From an uncultured Thioclava sp. (GTDB lineage: Bacteria > Pseudomonadota > Alphaproteobacteria > Rhodobacterales > Rhodobacteraceae): a stretch of DNA of 64,000 nucleotides. The position numbers and the translations under genes are program-made. Shown piece by piece: positions 55,683 through 64,000 of this stretch. Under the pieces are notes generated by a model that had not been told where the DNA came from, made no database searches, and saw nothing but the letters and a program-made list of their open reading frames with translations. The DNA lies in NCBI RefSeq assembly GCF_913064665.1, contig NZ_CAJYBT010000016.1, positions 1-64,000 on the forward strand. The letters run 5' to 3'. Every line of letters starts with the position of its first letter. The stretch's first letter is position 1.

Positions 55683-56854
55683 TTGCGGCCTCCGAAATAG
55701 CGGCTGTGAAGAGGGTTGAAGCCGATGCGATAGGTCAGCTCGGCAGGGTCAGTGGCGTCCCACACCGCCAGATCGGCGCGCATCCCCGGGGCAAGGCGGC
55801 CGCAATCGGTCAGCCCCAGCGCCTGTGCGGCATTGCAGGTTACACCGCGCAGACACTCGGTTGGCGTCAGGCGAAACAGGGTCGCGCCCATATTCATCGT
55901 CAGCAGTAGCGAGGTGAGGGGCGAGGTGCCGGGATTGCAATCACTGGCCAGCGCCATCGTGCAGCCCGCCGCGCGAAACGCCGCAATCGGCGGCATCTGG
56001 GTTTCGCGCAAGGTGTAGAACGCCCCGGGCAGCAGCACCGCGACACTTCCCGCAGCCGCCAGCGCCTTGGCATCATCGGCGGTGGCATATTCGATGTGAT
56101 CGGCGGACAGGCCTTTGCGCGCGGCAACCAGTTGCGCGCCGCCCTGATGGGAAAGCTGTTCGGCATGCAACTTGACCGGCAGGCCCAGTTCTTGCGCGAC
56201 ATCAAAGATGCGCGCCATTTGAGCGGCGCTAAAGGCGATGTTCTCACAAAACCCGTCAACCGCATCCACGAGGCCCTGCGCATGGGCGGCGCGCAAGCCC
56301 GCGATCACGACCTCGTCGATATAGGCCTCGGCGCGCCCGACATATTCGGGGGGTAACGCATGCGCGGCCAGCCACGTCGTCACGACCCGCACCGGGCGCA
56401 TCTGCGCCAGCCGCCGCGCCGCGCGCAGCATCTTGAGTTCATCCTCCACCGTAAGCCCGTAGCCCGATTTGACCTCGACCACTGCCACGCCTTCTGCCAG
56501 CAGCGCATCAAGCCGGGGCAGGGCCAAGGCCACCAGCGCATCTTCACTTGCCGCGCGCGTGGCATTCACTGTTGAAAGGATGCCTCCGCCGCTTTGGGCG
56601 ATTTCTTCGTAGCTTGCGCCCTCCAGACGTTTCTCGAATTCGCGCGCCCGGCTGCCGCCATAGACCAGATGCGTATGGCAATCGATCAACGCCGGGGTGA
56701 TCAGCCGTCCGCCCATATCCTCACCCTCAGCCGCCCCTTCCCCAATTGCCGCGATGCGCCCGTTTTCGATGTGCAGCCACCCGTTGAAGGCGCGATTTTC
56801 GTTATCTGCGGTGCAGGGAACGAGGGCGGCATTGGTGAGGGTGATCTGGGTCAT
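55676..56854 (-). CDS. hutI: Imidazolonepropionase
   Basis: Third step: hydrolyses imidazolone propionate to N-formimidoyl-L-glutamate. 392-residue amidohydrolase with metal ligands in [10 protein letters not shown], the GGGILSTV substrate loop, [12 protein letters not shown] and SDCNPGTSP. The open frame runs on to 58306 opposite hutF but that is a shadow; ATG 56854 gives the family length. First gene of the leftward operon, opposite the HutC-type operator. Confidence 0.96.
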
Positions 56855-56884
56855 GGGCTCGATTCGCGCTTGATTTGAAATTAA

Positions 56885-56898
56885 TATGTATGCACATA
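56885..56898. promoter_or_regulatory. Probable HutC operator between hutI and hutF
   Basis: TATGT (56885-56889) and ACATA (56894-56898) are inverted around ATGC; with flanks, TTAATATGT and ACATAATAA match at 8 of 9 positions. The dyad is the centre of the 72-bp gap between hutI and hutF and overlaps CATAAT, a -10-like hexamer toward hutF. GntR/HutC proteins bind short dyads of this kind. Single site controlling both transcripts is inferred. Confidence 0.7.
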
Positions 56899-56926
56899 AT
56901 AAACCTGTCAACACGGAGGTTGGATC

Positions 56927-58297
56927 ATGCAAACGATCTGGGCGCGCAGGGCGCTGGTGATGAATTCCTGGGCAGAATCGGTAAGAATTGATCTGAATGA
57001 GAATGGCCGGATCGCCGCCGTGACCGCAGGCTCCGACTGCCCTGCGCATGCCAAACGCGTGCAAACGCTGCTGCCCGCGCCCGCCAATCTGCATAGCCAC
57101 GCCTTTCAACGCGCGATGGCAGGGCTGTCCGAGCGGCGCGGCAGGGATCCGCAAGACAGCTTCTGGACGTGGCGGCAATTGATGTATCGCTTTCTCGACC
57201 GTCTGACCCCCGACGACATTCAGGCGATTGCAGCCTTCGTGCAGATGGAGATGCTTGAGGCGGGCTATGCCACCAATGTCGAGTTCCACTACCTGCATCA
57301 CGCGCCCGACGGTCGCCCCTATGCCGATCTGGCCGAGATGGCCGGGCGGATCGTGGCGGCGGCGGCGCAAACCGGCATTGGGCTGACGCTGTTGCCCGTG
57401 CTTTACAGCTATGGCGGGCTGGATCGGCGCGCGCTTGTCGCGGGGCAGGATCGTTTCGGCAATGCTCCCGAGCGCTTTGCGCGCCTTGTCGAGGGCGCGC
57501 GCGCCCATGTCGCGGGGCTTGGGGCCGATAGCGGGCTGGGCATTGCACCCCATAGTTTGCGCGCGGTTGATGCGGCAGGGCTTCAGGCCGCGATCTCGCT
57601 TGCCGGGACCGCGCCGATCCACATTCACTTGGCCGAGCAGGCGGCCGAGGTTGATGAGGTGATGGCCGCCACTGGGCGTCGCCCCGTCGAATGGCTGCTT
57701 GAAAATGCCCCCGTCGATGCGCGCTGGTGTTTGATCCATGCCACCCAAATGCTGCCCGCCGAGACCGAGGCGCTTGCCGCCACGGGCGCGGTTGCCGGGT
57801 TGTGCCCGATCACGGAATCGAGCCTTGGCGACGGGATCTTTGACGGCGTGCGCTGGCGCGCGGCGGGGGGCGCGTTCGGGATTGGCTCGGATAGCAATAT
57901 CCGGATTTCGCTGAGTGAAGAACTGCGCACGCTCGAATATTCGCAACGCCTGCGCGATCACACGCGCGCCGCGCTGGCCGATACGGATCGCTCGACGGGG
58001 CGGGTGTTGTTTCAAGGCGCGGTCGAGGGCGGTGCGCAGGCGGCGGGCCGTGCCAGTGGTGCGATTGCCGAGGGGCTTTGGGCGGATTTGCTGGCGCTTG
58101 ACGATCTGGGGCCGGATGGGCAAGGGAAGGCCGGTGACACCCTGCTGGACACCTGGATTTTTGCGCGCGACGATCATTCGGTGCGCGATGTCTGGTCGGC
58201 GGGGCGTCATGTGGTGCAAGATGGACGCCATATTCAACGCGATGCGATCATGCCCGCCTATGCGCGGGTCATGCAACGACTGGGGCAAGAGGTGTGA
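56927..58297 (+). CDS. hutF: Formimidoylglutamate deiminase
   Basis: 456-residue amidohydrolase that converts N-formimidoyl-glutamate to N-formylglutamate and ammonia, feeding HutG. Metal ligands in [36 protein letters not shown]-type sequence ([13 protein letters not shown]) and [15 protein letters not shown] 56927 follows GGAGGT. Its stop overlaps the hutC start as GTGA. Confidence 0.96.
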   Translation: MQTIWARRALVMNSWAESVRIDLNENGRIAAVTAGSDCPAHAKRVQTLLPAPANLHSHAFQRAMAGLSERRGRDPQDSFWTWRQLMYRFLDRLTPDDIQAIAAFVQMEMLEAGYATNVEFHYLHHAPDGRPYADLAEMAGRIVAAAAQTGIGLTLLPVLYSYGGLDRRALVAGQDRFGNAPERFARLVEGARAHVAGLGADSGLGIAPHSLRAVDAAGLQAAISLAGTAPIHIHLAEQAAEVDEVMAATGRRPVEWLLENAPVDARWCLIHATQMLPAETEALAATGAVAGLCPITESSLGDGIFDGVRWRAAGGAFGIGSDSNIRISLSEELRTLEYSQRLRDHTRAALADTDRSTGRVLFQGAVEGGAQAAGRASGAIAEGLWADLLALDDLGPDGQGKAGDTLLDTWIFARDDHSVRDVWSAGRHVVQDGRHIQRDAIMPAYARVMQRLGQEV

Positions 58298-59010
58298 ACG
58301 TGACAAAGGGGGATGGGCCCGTCAGTTCGGTCAGTTGGCAGTCGATCCGCGACACGATGATGACGCGGATCCGCGCGCATGATTACGCCCCCGGCGAGCT
58401 GATCCCGAACGAGGTCGATCTGGCCACGGAATTCGGCTGCGCGCGTGCCACCGTCAACCGGGCGTTGCGCGATCTGGCGACCTCGGGGTTTTTGGATCGA
58501 CGGCGCAAGGCGGGCACGCGGGTGCGCGAGGCGCCTCGGCGCAAGGCCACGCTCACCATCCCGCTGACCCGCGCCGAGGTCGAGGCCAGTGGCGCGCGCT
58601 ATGAATATCGCCTGCTGGAGCGAGGCGTCGAAGTGCCGCCGCCTGCGGTGCGCGGAAAGCTCAAACTTGCGGGCGACGAACGGTTGCTGCACGTCAAGAG
58701 CTTGCATCTGGCAGATGACGTGCCGCATATGTTTGAAGACCGTTGGATCGTTCTGGATACTGTGCCTGAAATCGAAGCCGTCGATCTGGCGAAAACCAGC
58801 CCCAACGTGTGGCTTGTGCGGCATGCCCCTTACACACATGGCACGATGGAATTCTTGGCCGAAACCGCGGGGGCGCGCGCAAAGCATTTGATTTGCGCCG
58901 CCGATGATCCAGTTTTGACGATGCTGCGGGTCACATGGCTTGATGCGTCCCCGATCACATTTGCCAGACAAACCTTTTCGCCGTCGCACCGGATGCGCCT
59001 TGAGTTATGA
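58294..59010 (+). CDS. hutC: Histidine-utilisation repressor (GntR/HutC)
   Basis: 238-residue repressor. N-terminal GntR winged helix ([20 protein letters not shown] then [18 protein letters not shown]) and C-terminal UTRA ligand domain (about 90-235). Family members release DNA when urocanate binds. GTG 58294 overlaps the hutF stop; GTG 58300 is an alternative. No terminator follows directly; one lies 170 bp on. Confidence 0.93.
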   Translation: MNVTKGDGPVSSVSWQSIRDTMMTRIRAHDYAPGELIPNEVDLATEFGCARATVNRALRDLATSGFLDRRRKAGTRVREAPRRKATLTIPLTRAEVEASGARYEYRLLERGVEVPPPAVRGKLKLAGDERLLHVKSLHLADDVPHMFEDRWIVLDTVPEIEAVDLAKTSPNVWLVRHAPYTHGTMEFLAETAGARAKHLICAADDPVLTMLRVTWLDASPITFARQTFSPSHRMRLEL

Positions 59011-59182
59011 CGTCGCGGGGCAGCCTGACGAGATTGGCAGCGCGCGCGAGTTGCGCAACCAAGAGGGGCGTCGACTGGGTGGCGGCATGATGCCACCGCC
59101 GGATCGTCGCGCGTGCCAAGCTTCGATTGTCTGACGTCCGCGCCTACCTGGCGGGAACCCGCATCGTTTTGCCCGCACGTGC

Positions 59183-59213
59183 GCTTGAGGGGTTTGGAGC
59201 CCTCAGCTTTTTT
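59183..59213 (+). terminator. Terminator downstream of hutC
   Basis: TGAGGG (59186-59191) pairs with CCCTCA (59200-59205) around an 8-base loop, then GC and six Ts (59208-59213). It lies 173 bp after hutC. The rest of 59011-59304 contains no gene that I can support; a second hairpin CGGCCC/GGGCCG (59284-59298) lies by the maiA stop but lacks a T run. Confidence 0.75.
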
Positions 59214-59304
59214 GGCGAGGCGCAAATCGGCCCCCCATTTTCCGACGCCAGATTTTGCCTCTGATCCGATTTCTCAGGCATGCCGGCCCAACGGGCCGTT
59301 TGAC

Positions 59305-59922
59305 CTAATGGGGTGTCTTGTCGGGATGCGCTTCGGCAAAGGCTGGCAGGGTTTCAAGCTGGCCTGCGATACGGCGAAGTTTGGGCATCGCGCTAAGATC
59401 GACCTCCCAGCGCCGGGCATTGTAGATTTGCGGCAAGAGGCACAGATCGGGCAGGGTGACGCGTGCTCCCGCACAATAGGGGCCGTCTTCTACCATTGCC
59501 TCGACCGCTTCAAGGCCGGGTCCGATAAATGCCTGCATCCAGCCCTTCATCGTGATTGCGCCTTGAGACTGCTCAATAGCGTAATTCGCGACGCGCAGGT
59601 TGCAAATGGGGTGGATGTCGATTGCGATGGCCTGAGCGAGGGCACGCAGGCGGGCACGTTCTGACGCGGTGCCGGGCAATAGACCCAGCGCGCGCGTCTC
59701 ATCAAGATATTCAATGATCGCAAGCGATTGGGTGAAGATCTGACCGTCGATTTCAAGCGCAGGCACCAGTCCTTGCGGGTTTCGCGACAGATGCTCGGCG
59801 CTGCGTTGTTCGCCTTTGACAAGGTCGATCGACACGCTTTCCCATTGCAGCCCCGCCAACCCAAGCGCGATGCGCACACGGTAGCTCGCCGAGGAACGCC
59901 AGTAATCGAAGAGTTGGATCAT
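59305..59922 (-). CDS. maiA: Maleylacetoacetate isomerase (zeta GST)
   Basis: Converts maleylacetoacetate to fumarylacetoacetate in tyrosine breakdown using glutathione. 205 residues with the zeta-class SSASYRVRIALG motif at the N terminus and typical NPQGLVPALEIDG and LPDLCLLPQIYNAR segments. It is coupled to the MarR-type gene upstream (ATGA) and diverges, through it, from hmgA-fahA. Confidence 0.95.
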   Translation of the reverse strand: MIQLFDYWRSSASYRVRIALGLAGLQWESVSIDLVKGEQRSAEHLSRNPQGLVPALEIDGQIFTQSLAIIEYLDETRALGLLPGTASERARLRALAQAIAIDIHPICNLRVANYAIEQSQGAITMKGWMQAFIGPGLEAVEAMVEDGPYCAGARVTLPDLCLLPQIYNARRWEVDLSAMPKLRRIAGQLETLPAFAEAHPDKTPH

Positions 59923-60380
59923 GCGGTTTTCTCGCTGTTCAATAGCTGCGCCAGCGCGTGGCGAAACCCGTTCAGGTCGGCGCCTAGCAAGCCTTCAAGC
60001 TGGCGCTGATAGTCAAGCGCGCGGGGTAGCAATCGCGCCATCAGCGCACGACCTTGATCCGTCAGGCTAAGCGCCACAAGCCGCCCGTCCACCGGATCGG
60101 CGCGCTTTTCCACCAGCCCCGCCGCTTCAAGCCGTGCCGCCGCGCGACTGACCTTGGATTTCTCCATTGAAACGCGCCGTTCGATATCGCGCACCGAGAC
60201 CCGCCCGCTGTAAGAAAGATGCACCATGACGCGCCATTGCGGGGTGCTTAAACCGGAATCGCGATAGATATCCGCGAGGTCGCGACTGAGTTTCTGGGCC
60301 GCTTCTGCCAGCAAGTAGGGCAGGAAACCATCCAGTTCAAAATCTGGTAAAACAGGTTTTATTTCAATGTCTTGTTCCAT
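59919..60380 (-). CDS. MarR-family regulator of the homogentisate genes
   Basis: 153-residue winged-helix regulator (HTH around VSVRDIERRVSMEKSKVSRAAARLEAAGLV; wing DPVDGRLVALSLT). It diverges from hmgA with two matching dyads between, so it probably represses hmgA-fahA and itself-maiA. Homogentisate or another pathway acid is the likely effector. HmgR/HpaR-like naming would be by analogy only. Confidence 0.88.
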   Translation of the reverse strand: MEQDIEIKPVLPDFELDGFLPYLLAEAAQKLSRDLADIYRDSGLSTPQWRVMVHLSYSGRVSVRDIERRVSMEKSKVSRAAARLEAAGLVEKRADPVDGRLVALSLTDQGRALMARLLPRALDYQRQLEGLLGADLNGFRHALAQLLNSEKTA

Positions 60381-60431
60381 GAATCCTGCATCATTTCATG
60401 CTATCTGTTGACGTCAGTTGAATATCAAACC

Positions 60432-60476
60432 TGTTGCAAATGCAACAAATTTCTTGACATCGTTGCGCATGCAACG
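60432..60476. promoter_or_regulatory. Tandem operators around the hmgA -35 region
   Basis: TGTTGCAAATGCAACA (60432-60447, arms TGTTGCA/TGCAACA) and CGTTGCGCATGCAACG (60461-60476, arms CGTTGC/GCAACG) share the pattern GTTGC-N4-GCAAC. Their centres are 29 bp apart and they flank a TTGACA hexamer (60454-60459) reading toward hmgA. This is a strong candidate for the MarR-type regulator's binding sites. Confidence 0.8.
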
Positions 60477-60532
60477 AAAGATCGCCTCAAGCATCCCGAG
60501 GGGAGTCGGGACGATGAGACGGAGGAGTTCAG

Positions 60533-61894
60533 ATGAGTGATCAATCTTTGCCCCAAGGCATGACGCGCGCCAGCGGCGGCACTGGGCCTCATGCTGGCTA
60601 CATGCCCGGTTTTGGCAATGACTTTGAGACCGAGGCGCTGCCGGGCGCGTTGCCGCAAGGCCAGAACAGCCCGCAGAAATGCGAATACGGGCTTTATGCC
60701 GAGCAGCTTTCGGGTACGGCCTTTACCGCGCCGCGCGGGCAGAATGAACGCACGTGGTGCTACCGCATCCGGCCTTCGGTGAAGCATACCGGGCGCTTTG
60801 CAAAGATCGACGTGCCCTATTGGAAATCCGCACCCAACGTGGATCCCGACGTGATCAGTCTTGGCCAATATCGCTGGGACCCGGTGCCCCATACCGAAGC
60901 CGATTTGACGTGGCTGACGGGGATGCGCACGGTCACCACGGCGGGGGATGTGAACACGCAAGTCGGCATGGCCAGCCATATCTATCTGGTCACGCAATCG
61001 ATGCAGGACGAGTATTTCTTCTCCGCCGATAGCGAGCTGTTGGTTGTGCCGCAAGAAGGCCGGCTACGGTTTTGCACCGAGCTGGGCATCATTGACCTTG
61101 AGCCCAAGGAAATCGCAATTATCCCGCGCGGGCTGGTCTATCGCGTCGAGGTGCTTGAAGGGCCCGCGCGCGGCTTTGTCTGCGAAAACTACGGGCAGAA
61201 ATTTGATCTGCCGGGTCGTGGCCCGATTGGCGCGAACTGCTTGGCCAACCCGCGCGACTTCAAATGTCCGGTCGCGGCCTTTGAAGATCGCGATGCGCCT
61301 AGTCGTGTCGTCATCAAATGGTGCGGTCAGTTCCACGAGACCTTCATCGACCACAGCCCGCTTGATGTGGTGGCGTGGCATGGCAATTACTGCGCCTATA
61401 AATACGACCTGCGCACCTATAGCCCGGTCGGTGCGATCTTGTTTGACCATCCCGATCCCTCGATCTTCACCGTGCTGACCGCGCCGTCAGGGCAAGAGGG
61501 CACCGCCAATATCGACTTCGTGCTGTTCCGTGAGCGCTGGATGGTGGCCGAGCACACCTTCCGCCCGCCGTGGTATCACAAGAACATCATGTCCGAGATG
61601 ATGGGCAATATTTACGGCATTTATGACGCCAAGCCGCAGGGCTTCGTGCCCGGCGGCATGAGCCTGCACAACATGATGCTGCCCCACGGGCCCGATCGCG
61701 CTGCGTTCGAACATGCCAGCAACGAGCCGATGAAGCCGGTGCTGCAAGATAACACGATGCAATTCATGTTCGAGACACGTTTCCCCCAGCATCTGACGGC
61801 TTTCGCCGCGACAGAAGCGCCCTTGCAGGACGACTACATCGATTGCTGGGACAGCATTGAAAAGAAATTCGACGGAAAACCGGGGACCAAATGA
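60533..61894 (+). CDS. hmgA: Homogentisate 1,2-dioxygenase
   Basis: Opens the ring of homogentisate to maleylacetoacetate with a non-heme Fe(II). 453 residues, full length. Conserved pieces: [19 protein letters not shown] at the N terminus, [19 protein letters not shown], and [20 protein letters not shown] with iron ligands (histidines and glutamate). Its stop overlaps the fahA start as ATGA. Confidence 0.97.
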   Translation: MSDQSLPQGMTRASGGTGPHAGYMPGFGNDFETEALPGALPQGQNSPQKCEYGLYAEQLSGTAFTAPRGQNERTWCYRIRPSVKHTGRFAKIDVPYWKSAPNVDPDVISLGQYRWDPVPHTEADLTWLTGMRTVTTAGDVNTQVGMASHIYLVTQSMQDEYFFSADSELLVVPQEGRLRFCTELGIIDLEPKEIAIIPRGLVYRVEVLEGPARGFVCENYGQKFDLPGRGPIGANCLANPRDFKCPVAAFEDRDAPSRVVIKWCGQFHETFIDHSPLDVVAWHGNYCAYKYDLRTYSPVGAILFDHPDPSIFTVLTAPSGQEGTANIDFVLFRERWMVAEHTFRPPWYHKNIMSEMMGNIYGIYDAKPQGFVPGGMSLHNMMLPHGPDRAAFEHASNEPMKPVLQDNTMQFMFETRFPQHLTAFAATEAPLQDDYIDCWDSIEKKFDGKPGTK

Positions 61895-63126
61895 CGGATG
61901 TGAAAAGCTGGGTGGCGTCTGCGAATGGCGACACGGACTTCCCAATTCAGAACCTGCCTTATGGCGTGTTTGACGATGGGCGCGGCGCGCGCATGGGTGT
62001 GGCGATCGGCGATCAGATTCTTGATCTTGGCGCGGTGGATCACGGTCTGGATGCGGCGCTGTTTGTCGAGCCTGCCTGGAACCGCGTCATGGAGGCCGGG
62101 CCGCAGCTTTGGGCCGATTTGCGCGCGCGCTTGATCGCGTTGCTGTCAGACGAGGCGCATCGCGCAGCCGTCGAGCCGCATCTGGTTGCGCAATCGCAGG
62201 CCAAGATGCTGATGCCGTTTCGCGTCATGGAATATACCGATTTCTATGCGGGCAAGTACCATGCGATGAATGTTGGCACGATCTTTCGCGGGGCGGAAAA
62301 TGCGCTGCCCGCGAACTGGCTGTCGATCCCGATTGGCTATAACGGGCGGGCCTCGTCGGTGGTGGTGTCTGGCACGCCGGTCACGCGGCCTTGGGGGCAG
62401 GTGAAGGGGCCAAATGACGATCTGCCGCGCTTTGCGCCTTCGGCCCGCTTTGACATCGAACTGGAATTTGGCGCGATTGTCGGACAGCCCTCGCAAGGGA
62501 TGATCTCGGTGGCGCAGGCCGATGAGATGATCTTTGGCTATGTGCTGCTCAATGACTGGTCGGCGCGAGATATCCAGGCTTGGGAATATGTCCCGCTTGG
62601 GCCGTTTCAGGGCAAGGCGACGGCCACCACGATCTCGCCTTGGATTGTGACCCGCGCCGCGCTGGCACCGTTCCGCATTGCAACGCCTGAGCGTGAGCGC
62701 CCGCTGCTGCCTTATTTGTCCGAGCCGGGGCCGATGAATTACGACATCGCGCTTGAGGTTGCCCTACAACCCGAAAACGGGGCCGAGACGGTGATTTCGC
62801 AGACCAATACGCGCGAACTCTATTACTCGGCCGCGCAACAGTTGGCCCATCACACCAGCTCTGGCTGTGCGATGCGGGTGGGCGATCTGCTGGGATCGGG
62901 CACGATTTCGGGCGTGACGCCGGATAGTCGCGGCTCGCTGCTGGAAATGTCTTGGTCGGGCAAGGAACCGCTGGAATTGCCGGACGGCACGACGCGCAGC
63001 TTCATCGAGGATGGCGACACGCTGACCCTGCGCGGGGCGGCGCAAGGCAATGGATACCGCATCGGGTTTGGCGATTGCGCGGGGCAGATCCTGCCCGCCG
63101 CCGATCTGCCCGATTGGGCGAAATAA
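61891..63126 (+). CDS. fahA: Fumarylacetoacetase
   Basis: Last step: cleaves fumarylacetoacetate to fumarate and acetoacetate. 411 residues with an SH3-like N-terminal part and the FAH fold; metal-site region [17 protein letters not shown] with D and E ligands in [11 protein letters not shown] and [13 protein letters not shown]. Coupled to hmgA. Downstream gene follows at 18 bp. Confidence 0.96.
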   Translation: MTDVKSWVASANGDTDFPIQNLPYGVFDDGRGARMGVAIGDQILDLGAVDHGLDAALFVEPAWNRVMEAGPQLWADLRARLIALLSDEAHRAAVEPHLVAQSQAKMLMPFRVMEYTDFYAGKYHAMNVGTIFRGAENALPANWLSIPIGYNGRASSVVVSGTPVTRPWGQVKGPNDDLPRFAPSARFDIELEFGAIVGQPSQGMISVAQADEMIFGYVLLNDWSARDIQAWEYVPLGPFQGKATATTISPWIVTRAALAPFRIATPERERPLLPYLSEPGPMNYDIALEVALQPENGAETVISQTNTRELYYSAAQQLAHHTSSGCAMRVGDLLGSGTISGVTPDSRGSLLEMSWSGKEPLELPDGTTRSFIEDGDTLTLRGAAQGNGYRIGFGDCAGQILPAADLPDWAK

Positions 63127-63144
63127 GTCAGAAGGAACAGGCAC

Positions 63145-64000
63145 ATGGCCAAGGCATTCGCATCGCAAGGCGATATGGAAGACAAAAAGATCAGCTTCAC
63201 TGAGGTTGGCGAGGGGCTTTATGCCTTTACCGCCGAGGGCGATCCCAATACGGGCGTCATCATTGGCGATGAAAGCGTGATGATCGTCGAGGCACAGGCC
63301 ACACCGCGGCTTGCCCGCAAGGTGATTGAATGCGTGCGCTCGGTCACCGACAAGCCGATCAGCCATCTCGTGCTGACCCATTATCATGCGGTGCGGGTGC
63401 TGGGGGCCTCGGCCTATGGCGCGCGTGAAATCATCATGTCGGATGTGGCGGGCGCGATGGTCGAAGAGCGCGGCCAAGAAGATTGGGACAGCGAATTCGG
63501 CCGCTTCCCGCGCCTGTTTCAGGGCCATGAGGAAATCCCTGGCCTGACGCGCCCCACCACCACCTTCTCTGAAATGATGACCGTCTATCTCGGCAAACGC
63601 CGGGTGGATATCATGAAGCTCGGGCGCGCCCATACGGCGGGCGACGCCGTGATCTGGGTGCCCGATCAAGAGGTGATGTTCACTGGCGATATCGTTGAAT
63701 ATCACTCGGCCTGCTATTGCGGCGACGGGCATTATAACGACTGGGCAGAGACGCTGGAAAATATCGCCGCGTTTGAGCCCAAAGCGATTGCACCGGGTCG
63801 CGGTGATGCGCTTGTCGGCGAGGAAAAAGTGGCGCAGGCGCTGGAAAACACCGCCGATTTCGTTCGCTCGACCTACAAGCCGGTGGAAAAGGTCGTGGCA
63901 CGTGGCGGCTCGCTGAAAGAGGCGTGGGATGCGGTGCGTGCAGCCTGCGACCCGAAATTCGCCGATTACGCGATCTACGAGCATTGCCTGCCGTTCAACG
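63145..64000 (+). CDS. MBL-fold protein after fahA, 3' end outside window
   Basis: 285 codons are visible and the frame is open at the window end. Metallo-beta-lactamase fold: VIIGDESVMIVEAQ, FTGDIVEYHSACYCGDGHY, KLGRAHTAGDAVIWVP. The zinc motif is incomplete: H79-Y-H81 is kept, but the following D and H are V83 and R84, and the usual PGHG is PGRG (IAPGRGDA). So hydrolase activity is doubtful. ATG 63145 follows AAGGA. It belongs to the hmgA-fahA transcript; its role in tyrosine breakdown is unknown. Confidence 0.85.
   Translation, partial: MAKAFASQGDMEDKKISFTEVGEGLYAFTAEGDPNTGVIIGDESVMIVEAQATPRLARKVIECVRSVTDKPISHLVLTHYHAVRVLGASAYGAREIIMSDVAGAMVEERGQEDWDSEFGRFPRLFQGHEEIPGLTRPTTTFSEMMTVYLGKRRVDIMKLGRAHTAGDAVIWVPDQEVMFTGDIVEYHSACYCGDGHYNDWAETLENIAAFEPKAIAPGRGDALVGEEKVAQALENTADFVRSTYKPVEKVVARGGSLKEAWDAVRAACDPKFADYAIYEHCLPFN

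Noticed and set aside
56855-58306. Long N-terminal extension of hutI
   Set aside because: The extension lies antisense to hutF and would erase the hut operator region; the standard-length start at 56854 is clear.

Overview
The window is a high-GC, gene-dense chromosomal segment of an alphaproteobacterium, most likely of the family Rhodobacteraceae (Paracoccaceae). The strongest clues are the petP-petR-petA-petB-petC locus, an arrangement known from Rhodobacter capsulatus, a class I lysyl-tRNA synthetase, and two short intergenic repeats that I associate with this family. The genus cannot be settled from sequence alone. There is no rRNA operon, insertion sequence, prophage or CRISPR array. The one tRNA is Gly(TCC), and the SRP RNA (ffs) lies upstream of the dnaX region.

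Layout. 1-8.6 kb: a cut-off GGDEF diguanylate cyclase, nadD, a PBP4-type D,D-carboxypeptidase, a PilJ-N-type sensor protein whose start site lies in a perfect hairpin, a TerB-like protein, lysK and a large beta-helix (pectate-lyase-like) protein. 8.6-10.8 kb: a HugZ-type protein divergent from a SulP/STAS anion transporter. 10.8-20.9 kb: an acetate-utilisation block with a large operator-like dyad, acs, adk, a two-subunit sodium:solute symporter, a cNMP/CBS/DUF294 protein, an unknown membrane protein, a lone receiver, and a membrane pseudo-histidine-kinase fused to a DnaQ-like exonuclease. 20.9-31.8 kb: housekeeping and small accessory genes (arsC-pyrD-DUF952 operon, SRAP peptidase, tRNA-Gly, hemP with a coupled small ORF, miaB, phoH, a YafY/GST pair, TetR, NYN nuclease). 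31.9-37.2 kb: petABC with petR/petP, and a divergent branched-chain aminotransferase. 37.2-45.6 kb: DMT transporter, queG, GST, recR-ybaB-dnaX, an MBL-fold protein, ffs and a sugar dehydrogenase.

45.6-59.0 kb is a complete histidine-utilisation (hut) locus. A polar-amino-acid ABC transporter, hutD, hutU, an acyl-CoA dehydrogenase, a CaiB-type CoA transferase, hutG, hutH and hutI run leftward with stop/start overlaps at most junctions from hutI to hutD. hutF and the repressor gene hutC run rightward. A single operator-like dyad lies between hutI and hutF. HutF plus HutG define the five-enzyme route (FIGLU to N-formylglutamate to glutamate plus formate). The two CoA-chemistry genes inside the operon are not part of any textbook hut pathway and suggest an extra branch. 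59.3-64.0 kb is the homogentisate (tyrosine/phenylalanine) locus: maiA and a MarR regulator diverge from hmgA, fahA and an MBL-fold gene that runs off the window. Two matching dyads flank the hmgA -35 region.

The best candidates for undescribed biology are (1) the CoA transferase/acyl-CoA dehydrogenase pair inside hut, possibly an imidazolepropionate-to-urocanate cycle; (2) the pseudokinase-exonuclease fusion with its receiver in the acetate locus; and (3) the start-occluding hairpin of the PilJ-N gene. Starts were often moved downstream of the longest open frame on ribosome-binding-site and family-length grounds; each entry says so.
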